A stretch of 58,507 nt of DNA, taken from the NCBI GenBank assembly GCA_946406435.1, contig CAMJKP010000014.1, forward strand, positions 1 through 58,507, read 5' to 3'. Shown in pieces: positions 7,098-14,485 of this stretch; positions within the stretch are counted from its first letter, which is position 1, and each line of letters opens with the position of its first letter. Below the pieces are notes generated by a model. The model was not told the origin of the DNA. It was given only the letters and a program-made list of their open reading frames with translations, and ran no database searches. The translations under genes were made by a program, and so were the position numbers. Source of the DNA: an uncultured Prevotellaceae bacterium (lineage in GTDB: Bacteria; Bacteroidota; Bacteroidia; Bacteroidales; Bacteroidaceae).

Positions 7098-7677
7098 CGG
7101 TCTTACGCGATTGTACCTCTTCATAGGGACATTGTGCGTGGTACTTGTCGTTATATTCATGGTATGGACGTGCAATGGTGTAAAGAAAAGTTCTCTTTCT
7201 CTTGGAGTCAGCGAGAAGATTGACTGTACTCCTAATATCGTTGACAGGATGAGAGCGATAGGACAATGGGAGTTCCTTACTATTTCTGATGAGGAACTCA
7301 TAGATACCGTACGTAAGGGATTCTTTTCTGATGATGAACTCGTGCGTATATATTATGGTAAATTACGATTGGGTATCGACCTTTCTGACTGTTCCGAGGA
7401 TTGGATAAAGCAGAAGGACGATACTATTTACGTTACCATACCAGAGATTCGTCTTCTTGACCAGAACTTTATAGATGAGGCTCGTACAAAGTCATTCTTC
7501 GAAACTGGCAAATGGAGTAATGCTGACCGTCAGGCTATGTATGACAGGGCTCGTGAGCGTATGATCTGGCGTTGTATGAATCCTGAGAATAAGAAAGTAG
7601 CAAGGGAAAATGCTATTGAGCAGGTACAGAAGATGCTTGCTCCTATTGCAAGTCCGAAAGCGGTGAAGGTGAGGTAA
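7060..7677 (+). CDS. DUF4230 membrane-anchored protein (second copy)
   Basis: 205 residues, one N-terminal transmembrane segment (about 18-37) and a DUF4230 domain with LRLGIDLSDC, DTIYVTIPEIRLL and a C-terminal charged helix. It is shorter than and diverged from the first copy. The pair overlaps by 38 bp and probably forms a two-subunit unit (inference). Function unknown. Immediately downstream lies a head-to-head pair of R1 palindromes and then the alanine symporter. Confidence 0.85.
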   Translation: MKRITRFLGGLNNGLTRLYLFIGTLCVVLVVIFMVWTCNGVKKSSLSLGVSEKIDCTPNIVDRMRAIGQWEFLTISDEELIDTVRKGFFSDDELVRIYYGKLRLGIDLSDCSEDWIKQKDDTIYVTIPEIRLLDQNFIDEARTKSFFETGKWSNADRQAMYDRARERMIWRCMNPENKKVARENAIEQVQKMLAPIASPKAVKVR

Positions 7678-7684
7678 AAAGAAC

Positions 7685-7830
7685 GGCCTCTCCCCCCGCC
7701 CTCCCCCGTAGGGAGGGAGCTGGAAGGCGAAAGGAAATTGATAAAGAAAATTTGTAGTTTATAATTATTAAAGTGTCCCTCATAGTCGAATCGGCTCCCT
7801 CCCTACGGGGGAGGGCGGGGGGGAGAGGCC
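7685..7830. repeat. Head-to-head pair of R1 palindromes
   Basis: An R1 copy in reverse orientation (7685-7723) and one in forward orientation (7790-7830) flank about 65 bp of AT-rich DNA. The core CTCCCTCCCTACGGGGGAGGG and its outer GGGAGAGGCC are nearly identical in both. A third copy of the same subtype is at 25120-25158 inside the SusD gene. The pair could fold as one long cruciform. It ends 2 bases before the symporter ATG and leaves an in-frame, repeat-encoded extension (PSLRGRAGG) upstream of that start. Confidence 0.8.
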
Positions 7831-7832
7831 AT

Positions 7833-9257
7833 ATGCAAGAAATTATCTCCGAAATAAGCAGCATCCTCTGGGGATGGCCGATGATTATAATGTTGTTGGG
7901 AACACATCTGTTCCTGACGATAAGGCTTAAATTCCCGCAACGTCATATATTCAAGGCTATTCGCCTGTCGGTTAGCCGTGACAAGGACTCTACTGGTGAT
8001 GTATCTCAGTTTGCTGCCCTTGCCACAGCTCTTGCGGCTACTATCGGTACAGGAAATATCGTGGGTGTGGGAACGGCTATTGCTCTTGGAGGTCCTGGTG
8101 CTGTGTTATGGTGCTGGCTTACCGGCGTTTTTGGTATTGCCACGAAATATGGTGAGGGCTTACTTGCCATCAAGTATCGTGTGCAGACGAAGAAGGGTAA
8201 GATGCTTGGAGGCCCTATGTATGCCCTTGAACGTGGTTTGGCAGAGAGAGCAACCGGATTTCGCAAGACGATGTGGAAGACGTTGGCCATAGCCTTTGCT
8301 TTCTTCACGGCTGTGGCAACTTTCGGAATCGGCTCTACCGTTCAGGCAAACGCAATCTCAACCCTAAGCTATGATGCTTACGATATCTCACCCGTAGTGA
8401 TTGGCGGAATAGTCACCATACTCGTTGCTGCCGTTATAATGGGAGGCGTGAAGAGTATTGCCAAGTGCTGTGAGATGCTTGTTCCTATTATGGCAGCTCT
8501 GTATGTCATAGGATGTTTGGTTATACTCTGTATCAATTTTGCATATGTATGGCCAGCCGTCAAGCTCATTGTCGTTTCTGCTTTCAATCCCGATGCTGCG
8601 GGAGGCGGTTTTGTCGGTTCCTCAATAATGGTTACGGCAAGATACGGTATTGCCCGAGGACTTTTTTCTAACGAGTCAGGACTTGGTTCTGCTCCTATTG
8701 TGGCAGCTGCTGCTCAGACGAAGAATCCTGTGCGTCAGGCACTTGTGTCTTCTTCCGGAACTTTTTGGGATACGGTTGTGATATGTGCTCTTACAGGTAT
8801 CGTTATTGTTTCTTCCATTATTGCCTATCCTGATATCAATATGTCGGATGGAGGTGTCCTAACAAAGATGGCATTCTCGAAGATTCCTTATATTGGCGAG
8901 CCTTTGCTCACTTTCGGCTCTTTGACATTTGCATTCTCCACAATTCTTGGATGGAGTTATTACGGAGAGAGGGGAGTGGAATATCTTGCTGACAAGTACG
9001 TGCGCAGACAAGCCCGTAAGGTAAATGGACATGAGAAAACCAAACTCACAGGTCACGCAATCAACTGTTACAGAATCATTTTCCTTATCACAACCTATCT
9101 CGGAGCAGTTGTAAGTCTTAACCTAGTTTGGGACTTGGCAGACATCTTTAATGCCTTGATGGCAATTCCAAACCTCTTGTCGTTGCTGTTCCTCTCAGGA
9201 ATGATAGTACACGAAACGAGAAAATACCTCTGGAGAGGAAGGCTTGATAGAGAGTAA
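7833..9257 (+). CDS. Sodium:alanine symporter family (AGCS) transporter
   Basis: Inner-membrane Na+-coupled amino acid symporter (474 residues, about 10-11 membrane segments). Visible family motifs are TGDVSQFAALATALAATIGT, GNIVGVGTAIALGGPGA and NESGLGSAP. Substrates of the family are alanine and glycine, sometimes D-alanine. The frame is open further upstream to 7773, but that part is encoded by an R1 palindrome (PSLRGRAGG), so I start at the ATG at 7833 (MQEIISEISS), which matches usual AGCS N-termini. It lies downstream of the DUF4230 pair, separated by the R1 pair. Confidence 0.92.
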   Translation: MQEIISEISSILWGWPMIIMLLGTHLFLTIRLKFPQRHIFKAIRLSVSRDKDSTGDVSQFAALATALAATIGTGNIVGVGTAIALGGPGAVLWCWLTGVFGIATKYGEGLLAIKYRVQTKKGKMLGGPMYALERGLAERATGFRKTMWKTLAIAFAFFTAVATFGIGSTVQANAISTLSYDAYDISPVVIGGIVTILVAAVIMGGVKSIAKCCEMLVPIMAALYVIGCLVILCINFAYVWPAVKLIVVSAFNPDAAGGGFVGSSIMVTARYGIARGLFSNESGLGSAPIVAAAAQTKNPVRQALVSSSGTFWDTVVICALTGIVIVSSIIAYPDINMSDGGVLTKMAFSKIPYIGEPLLTFGSLTFAFSTILGWSYYGERGVEYLADKYVRRQARKVNGHEKTKLTGHAINCYRIIFLITTYLGAVVSLNLVWDLADIFNALMAIPNLLSLLFLSGMIVHETRKYLWRGRLDRE

Positions 9258-9264
9258 TACTTCC

Positions 9265-9385
9265 CATAATCCTCCGTACCAAACTCGCTCTTCCTCCGCC
9301 ATAAAATCGCTTCTTCACCGACTTTGCACCGACTTTGCACCGACTTTGGTACGGAGGAAGAGCGAAGGATCAACGGAGGAAGAAC
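9265..9385. repeat. R3 element (10-11 base phased repeat)
   Basis: The left half contains CCTCCGTACCAAACTCGCTC, the centre a tandem CCGACTTTGCA (three times, 9317-9348), and the right half ACGGAGGAAGAGCGAAGGAT. The halves are imperfect inverted complements. Related elements are at 11945-12090, 40221-40375, 50755-50885 and 51281-51380. The rest of the 9258-9586 gap holds an R4-like phrase and the promoter listed next. Confidence 0.6.
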
Positions 9386-9472
9386 GGATTGTCTTGCTAT
9401 CTGCAAAAGGCTTTTTGTAATGATGGCTGAAAGCTTGTTTTTGGACATTTGCAAAAAAATATTTGCAAAAAT

Positions 9473-9503
9473 TTGGAGTTCTCGGTTAAATTGTTTATTT
9501 TTG
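9473..9503 (+). promoter_or_regulatory. Promoter of the 9587 gene
   Basis: TTTG (9473-9476), a 19-base spacer and TATTTTTG (9496-9503), leaving a leader of about 75 nt before the ATG at 9587. The leader contains an R4-like phrase (GACAAAAGACCTTGG) related to one at 18368. Confidence 0.7.
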
Positions 9504-9586
9504 CAAGCACAAGGAAAAAGACGGATGCCAAATGACAAAAGACCTTGGCTTTGGACTTTAGACCTTAAGTAATATCCATAGAAAAT

Positions 9587-10609
9587 ATGTTAAGAAAGTT
9601 CTACTTATCCGTTCTCATCGCCATATGCTCTGTAAGCGCATTTGCTCTCAATCTCAATACTTTACAAGGTGTTGAGGGGGAAGGGTATGCTGAGCTTACA
9701 CCTCCTGACACGATACGGCATAAGGTTTTTCATAGCAAGTTTGGTAATGATGTAGAATTCCCGAAACTTACCGACGATGCCCATGAAAATGCTGTTATCC
9801 TAAGTAAATTCTTCTCTACGATTTGCATGAAGAAGGATGCAAGGATAGAGACTTTTATTGCACTTATACCTCTTGTTCCGAAGAGTGGCGACGAGCTAAG
9901 CATTGAGACTCTCGACAAGATGCTTCCTATAAGTTATCGTTGTTTCTATTCAGCTTCTATGGAGTATCTTCTCTTCTGCGAAATGGGTGGAAAGAACAGG
10001 ACTTTGAGACAGATTTTCTATGCGTTCCGTAATGAGGCGAGTGCAACGTTCACTTCTCTGTGCCATAAGCATCCAGAGGTCTATTGTGCTCAGCTTGACT
10101 CTGTTGCGGCTTTTATCAGGAATCTTGACTATATCGGGGATATCTATCCTGAACTGCGGGGACTTAAGTCAAGAGAAGAGCAGGCTCCTATTGTTGAGAG
10201 ACTGATTGCTTCACTTGATGCAGTCAAGAACAATATGCACATTAGTGGCAGTAGGGAAAAGAAGTTCAGCGAGCTTATGTTACAGCTTTACAAGGATCCT
10301 GAGCACGTGGATTTACATAAGTATTTCTCAGAAAAGATGTGCCAGAAGATAGAGAGTAAGGAGCTGGAACTGAAATATATAAGTCCTGATAAGACGTGGG
10401 AGAACTGGGATGTGAAGAATCCGGAATTGTGTTCTTTCTCCTTTGAAAAGGTGAATACCTTCCAGGTTATATTGTCTAACAAACCAAAGGATGACATCCT
10501 GTTGGATGCTGACGAAACGAGAGAGGTTCGTTCATATTTTGTTGAGTTTGCGTCAGAAGGTGATAGTGATCTTATAGATAATGTGAATGTCCAGACGGTT
10601 TCAAGATAA
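9587..10609 (+). CDS. Secreted protein of unknown function
   Basis: 340 residues with a signal peptide (MLRKFYLSVLIAICSVSAFA). The mature part is mixed helical and has several Cys residues, but I recognise no domain. It is followed after 8 bp by the SGNH esterase gene, so both are one operon. A periplasmic or surface role linked to the esterase is possible but only by context. Promoter and signal peptide make it a confident gene. Confidence 0.8.
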   Translation: MLRKFYLSVLIAICSVSAFALNLNTLQGVEGEGYAELTPPDTIRHKVFHSKFGNDVEFPKLTDDAHENAVILSKFFSTICMKKDARIETFIALIPLVPKSGDELSIETLDKMLPISYRCFYSASMEYLLFCEMGGKNRTLRQIFYAFRNEASATFTSLCHKHPEVYCAQLDSVAAFIRNLDYIGDIYPELRGLKSREEQAPIVERLIASLDAVKNNMHISGSREKKFSELMLQLYKDPEHVDLHKYFSEKMCQKIESKELELKYISPDKTWENWDVKNPELCSFSFEKVNTFQVILSNKPKDDILLDADETREVRSYFVEFASEGDSDLIDNVNVQTVSR

Positions 10610-10617
10610 GTAACCTG

Positions 10618-11916
10618 ATGAAAAGAATCCCGATATTATATCTTTTGTTCTTGTGTGCTGTTGTTGCAACGGCACAAACTATGTCGTATGACCTTACCAA
10701 ACAGCAACCTGTGTATTCGGAGAATGTAGGTTACGGATATGATGTGGTTGAGGCTCCTACGGCTAAGGGCACTTCCCCGTTCTATTTCTCAGTAAAAGTA
10801 CCTGACGGTAACTATCGCGTAACCGTTCGTCTTGGCTCTAAGAAGCGTGAGGGCGAGACAACCGTACGTGCCGAGTCGCGCAGGATGATGATAGAGAAAT
10901 GCGTGACAAAGAAAGGGCAGTTTCAGGATTTCTCGTTCATAGTAAATAAAAGAAGTGTTGATATACCTTCGTATAAGGGTATTGACGGCAAGCCTACACA
11001 GCCTTCTGTCGTGAAAATAAAACCAGGGGAGGTAGGTTCTCTTACATGGGATGAAAAACTCACTCTTGAATTTAACGGAGCTTCGCCTTGTGTGCAAAGT
11101 ATAAAGGTTGAGCCTGATACAACGGCTACAACCATATTCCTATGTGGTAATTCTACGGTTGTGGATCAAGGAAAAGAGCCTTGGGCTTCTTGGGGACAGA
11201 TGTTTACAAGGTGGTTTGTGGAACAGTCACTAAACACTAAACCCTTAACACTAAACATTAGTATCGCCAACTATGCCGAAAGTGGTCTTACAGCAACCTC
11301 TTTTATGGCTCAGAACAGGTTAGAGAAGATTCTGTCTGTGATAAGGGAAGGCGACTATGTAATCTGCGAGTTCGGACATAATGACGAGAAGGAAAAAGGG
11401 CCGGGTACAGGTGCTTGGTATCATTATTCTGTTGCGTTGAAGAAGTTCGTGGATATGGTTCGTGCGAAGAAAGGAAATATCATTTTCTGCACACCGACAC
11501 AACGTAGGTCCTTTGATGCAGATGGTAAGATAAAGAATACGCATGGTGATTTCCCTGCTGCTATGAAGGTGGTTGCAGAGCGTGAGAATGTGCCTCTCAT
11601 AGACTTGAACGCAGAGACAAAGACACTCTTTGAGACTATGGGAGTTGAGGATTCCAAGCATTTGCTTGTGCATTATCCTATGGGCACATTCCCTTGGCAG
11701 GAAAAGAAATTCTCAGACAATACCCATTTCAATCCCTTTGGCGCATATGAGGTGTCAAAGCTCGTTGTTATGGGTTTGAAAAGAATAAACTCTCCATTAG
11801 CTCAATACCTCTCATCTGACTGGACGGATTTCTCTCCAAGTCTGCCGGATAATTGGCAGACTTTCTACTGGCCGTTGTCGCCTGTATATGACGGAAAAAA
11901 GCCGGATGGAAACTGA
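10618..11916 (+). CDS. Secreted SGNH esterase, rhamnogalacturonan acetylesterase-like (CE12 type)
   Basis: 432 residues with a signal peptide (MKRIPILYLLFLCAVVATAQ). An N-terminal beta-sandwich (about 25-165) resembles carbohydrate-binding modules found before CE12 esterases. The SGNH blocks are complete: S179 in FLCGNSTVVD, G223 in YAESG, N255 in FGHND, and D367/H370 in SDNTHFNPFGA. Such enzymes deacetylate pectic rhamnogalacturonan. Just before block II, residues 206-213 (NTKPLTLN) are encoded by an R4-like phrase at 11227-11261, so a short in-frame repeat insertion is likely. It is cotranscribed with the 9587 gene. Confidence 0.88.
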   Translation: MKRIPILYLLFLCAVVATAQTMSYDLTKQQPVYSENVGYGYDVVEAPTAKGTSPFYFSVKVPDGNYRVTVRLGSKKREGETTVRAESRRMMIEKCVTKKGQFQDFSFIVNKRSVDIPSYKGIDGKPTQPSVVKIKPGEVGSLTWDEKLTLEFNGASPCVQSIKVEPDTTATTIFLCGNSTVVDQGKEPWASWGQMFTRWFVEQSLNTKPLTLNISIANYAESGLTATSFMAQNRLEKILSVIREGDYVICEFGHNDEKEKGPGTGAWYHYSVALKKFVDMVRAKKGNIIFCTPTQRRSFDADGKIKNTHGDFPAAMKVVAERENVPLIDLNAETKTLFETMGVEDSKHLLVHYPMGTFPWQEKKFSDNTHFNPFGAYEVSKLVVMGLKRINSPLAQYLSSDWTDFSPSLPDNWQTFYWPLSPVYDGKKPDGN

Positions 11917-11944
11917 AAAATTACGGATTTCGCATTAATTATCT

Positions 11945-12090
11945 CCCATGTGAATCCGTTGATCCTCCGTCGTTCCTCCGTACCAAACTCGATGAACCTC
12001 CCATTTTTATAGGGAAAAAGCGAAGGATCATCGAGTTTGGTTAGGAAGATGAGCGGAAGAAGAGTGGAGAATAAGCGAAGGTTTAGCGAG
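11945..12090. repeat. R3 element between the esterase and the small ORF
   Basis: The left half reads CTCCGTCGTTCCTCCGTACC and the right half AGCGAAGGATCATCGAGTTT, with subunits every 10-11 bases and a short centre TTTTTATAGGG. It shares CCTCCGTACCAAACTCG with the copy at 9265. An ORF in this stretch (12037-12237) has no family features and I do not accept it. Confidence 0.6.
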
Positions 12091-12117
12091 TTACTAAAAT
12101 TGTTTTTTGTGCATTTC

Positions 12118-12149
12118 TTTGGTAGTTTCAGGGATTATTATTACTTTTG
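12118..12149 (+). promoter_or_regulatory. Promoter of the small ORF/fimbrillin operon
   Basis: TTTG (12118-12121), a 20-base spacer and TACTTTTG (12142-12149). The leader to the small ORF at 12336 is about 180 nt and contains the small hairpin GCC-TTC-GGC near 12284. Confidence 0.75.
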
Positions 12150-12335
12150 CACGTTGAAAATCGTAAATGCAATAAATATTCACCTTTTTAAAACCAAAGA
12201 AACAAGAAACAGAAAGAACTCATCAGAATCCCCTTAGACAAACTGGCGGTAACGTTTCACAAGGCTTGACGGCTGTCTCTGATTGCCTTCGGCTTTCAAA
12301 TCACCTTTATTCTATTATTAACATTTAATTGATAC

Positions 12336-12503
12336 ATGAACAAAATCGAATACTTAAAACCGGCAATAGAAGTAAAACGCCTCAGAATATGCTCATACCT
12401 CATGGCAGGCAGTGGTACTCCATCGGCTACAATCCCTGGCGTTACATGGGCAAAGCAATCTGATTCGTTTGTTTACGATGAAGATGAAGATATCAACGAT
12501 TAA
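12336..12503 (+). CDS. Small 55-residue peptide upstream of the fimbrillin-like gene
   Basis: Begins MNKIEYLKPAIEVKRL and ends with an acidic tail (DEDEDIND). The middle has CSYLMAGSGTPSA, i.e. a leader-like stretch followed by Gly-Ser-Gly. It is preceded by a good promoter and followed after 36 bp by the lipoprotein gene. Peptides of the form 'K.Y..P..EV..L.....LLAGSG' are a recurring, poorly described small-protein class in Prevotella and Bacteroides as I remember them. The Gly-Ser-Gly after a helical leader recalls double-glycine export leaders, but no peptidase-ABC transporter or modifying enzyme is nearby. Function unknown. Confidence 0.65.
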   Translation: MNKIEYLKPAIEVKRLRICSYLMAGSGTPSATIPGVTWAKQSDSFVYDEDEDIND

Positions 12504-12539
12504 CAATCCCATTACTCAAATATCAAAGAAGAATCTATT

Positions 12540-14030
12540 ATGACCTTTAGAAAGTTTTTCTCTGTTGCTTTTGTTTCTGCAACAGTTCTTAGTGCTTGTA
12601 CCAATGATACGGAAACATCATCGGTAGAAAGCGAATATGTAAACTCGGTTAGAGTTACAGTAGAGGGTTTCAAGGAAGACGCCCCAGCCACTCGCACGTC
12701 TCACATCCTGACATCAACAGGCATGGACATACAATGGGCTGAAGGTGATGCCCTCGGCATCTATCCTATCGGTGGCGATCAGCATAAGTTCCCAATCTCT
12801 TCTGGCGTTGCTTCTGCATCTGCATCATTTGATGGCGGAGCTTGGAAACTGCGTTCTAATTATCAGTATGCAGCATATTATCCATTCTCTGTCGACAACT
12901 ACATGAATCCCCAGACGGCTATTCCTGTAGATTACACAGGTCAGACACAGGATGGTAACAACCCAACCGCACATCTCGGTAAGTACGATTTTCTTGCTTG
13001 TGGTCCTTCAACTCCAGATGCTAACGGAAATGTAGATCTCGCATTGCAGCACCTTGGGGCATTCCTTCGTATGCAACTCACAATGCCAAAGGCGGACTCA
13101 TATTCGAAGGTGGAGCTTAAATTAGCTCCAGACAGCGATGGCGGAAAAGATCGTTATTTTGTAACAAAAGGAACATACGACCTCACAAAAACTCCGACCA
13201 TTAGACCTACAGAAGAGTCTGCTACTTACACCATCAATCTTATCAATGTCTCAACCGCAGCAGAGAACGAAACAATAACCATCTATGCTATGGTTGCACC
13301 ATCAGTAGTAAATGCTCCACTCACCATAAAAGTGTATGGTGCAGACGGTATGCAGACCTATGTTGCAAAGGATATAGATAGTGGCGTTCAGGGATTTGCG
13401 AAAGGACGAGCATATACTATAACTGCAACTCTTGTTCAGGGTGAGCATGAATATGTTGACCTCGGCTTACCGAGCGGAACTCTTTGGGCTACCTGCAACT
13501 TGGGAGCAAACTCACCAGAGGAATACGGCGGCTATTTTGCTTGGGGTGAGACAAAAACAAAGGAAACATACGGCTATAGCACCTACAAATGGTGCAACGG
13601 CACATACGACACACTAACCAAGTATAACAACTACAACAGCAATTATGGCACGTTAGACCGAAAGACGGAACTTGACCCAGAGGACGATGCAGCCACCGCC
13701 AACTGGGGAAGTGACTGGCGTATGCCATCATTAGACCAGATTGAGGAGCTTTGTAACTCAGACAACACCACTACCGAGTGGACTACTCTTAATGGAGTTA
13801 ACGGTCGTCTGATAACGAGCAAGGCGAACGGCAAGTCTCTCTTTTTACCTGCGGCCGGGGTTCGCGGCAGTAGCTCATTGGCCCTTGCAGACTCCCACGG
13901 CTTCTACTGGTCTCGTTCGCTCAGTGAGGACCCGACAGGAGCCTTTATTCTGCACTTCAAGTCTGACAACATATATAGTGACTACTACTGGCGTGAAAAT
14001 GGGCAGTCTGTCCGTCCTGTCCGTAAATAA
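12540..14030 (+). CDS. Lipoprotein with fimbrillin-like N-terminus and FISUMP C-terminus
   Basis: 496 residues. The lipobox is VLSAC with the lipid Cys at residue 20. The N-terminal part (about 40-290) carries the fimbrillin/Mfa-like pattern: ATRTS, IQWAEGDALGIYPI, YAAYYPFS, LALQHLGAFLRMQL. The C-terminal part (about 300-496) is a FISUMP domain: YVDLGLPSGTLWATCNLGA, then YGGYFAWGETK, WRMPSLDQI, ending in GQSVRPVRK. Such proteins are surface lipoproteins or minor fimbrial components exported to the outer membrane. Cotranscribed with the 55-residue ORF. Confidence 0.85.
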   Translation: MTFRKFFSVAFVSATVLSACTNDTETSSVESEYVNSVRVTVEGFKEDAPATRTSHILTSTGMDIQWAEGDALGIYPIGGDQHKFPISSGVASASASFDGGAWKLRSNYQYAAYYPFSVDNYMNPQTAIPVDYTGQTQDGNNPTAHLGKYDFLACGPSTPDANGNVDLALQHLGAFLRMQLTMPKADSYSKVELKLAPDSDGGKDRYFVTKGTYDLTKTPTIRPTEESATYTINLINVSTAAENETITIYAMVAPSVVNAPLTIKVYGADGMQTYVAKDIDSGVQGFAKGRAYTITATLVQGEHEYVDLGLPSGTLWATCNLGANSPEEYGGYFAWGETKTKETYGYSTYKWCNGTYDTLTKYNNYNSNYGTLDRKTELDPEDDAATANWGSDWRMPSLDQIEELCNSDNTTTEWTTLNGVNGRLITSKANGKSLFLPAAGVRGSSSLALADSHGFYWSRSLSEDPTGAFILHFKSDNIYSDYYWRENGQSVRPVRK

Positions 14031-14088
14031 TATCATCACAAAAGACAAATGCAATTAACCGCAGATAACAGTTTCTAATTCAGATTTA

Positions 14089-14125
14089 GAGGGTATCTCG
14101 CAAAAGTGAGATACCCTCATTCTTT
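14089..14125 (+). terminator. Terminator after the fimbrillin/FISUMP gene
   Basis: GAGGGTATCTC (14089-14099) pairs perfectly with GAGATACCCTC (14108-14118), followed by a T-rich tract. Confidence 0.85.
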
Positions 14126-14242
14126 TGTCCTTACTTGTGACATCGCAAACCTGAATGTGGAAACTCTGCTAATGCCTTACTTTCTCTATGATTATCCTCC
14201 TAATGTGAGTTTGATGAATTCCGACTTTCAATGAGGACAAAA

Positions 14243-14280
14243 AACTCGACACCTTAAAGGGGGCTTATTTTCGTCGAGTT
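14243..14280. repeat. Inverted repeat in the 14031-14485 gap
   Basis: AACTCGAC (14243-14250) and GTCGAGTT (14273-14280) form a perfect 8-bp inverted repeat with a 22-base loop. Apart from this, the terminator and the promoter, I see nothing in the gap. Confidence 0.4.
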
Positions 14281-14378
14281 CACGCTAAATATAGGTGATT
14301 GTAAACTTGATAATTTGCAATCCGTAGTTTGTATTTTGCAAGAATTTGTGGCTTTTTGCAAAAAAATGAAAGATTTAT

Positions 14379-14409
14379 TTTGTGTTTTAATTTATTTTTA
14401 CTACTTTTG
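14379..14409 (+). promoter_or_regulatory. Promoter of the 952-residue secreted protein gene
   Basis: TTTG (14379-14382), a 19-base spacer and TACTTTTG (14402-14409); the leader is about 70 nt. Confidence 0.75.
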
Positions 14410-14485
14410 CCACCAATATAATCTATACAATATCCATGATAGATTTTTAACGTAATAACTTTAACATAATAACTAACTTAGGCTT

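Noticed and set aside
7773..7832. Longer N-terminus for the alanine symporter
   Set aside because: The extension is encoded by an R1 palindrome and does not resemble AGCS N-termini; ATG 7833 gives a normal protein. In-frame insertion is accepted only where no downstream start exists.
12037..12237. 66-codon ORF between the esterase and the small ORF
   Set aside because: It is made of R3 repeat and promoter sequence and has no family features; the promoter at 12118-12149 lies inside it.
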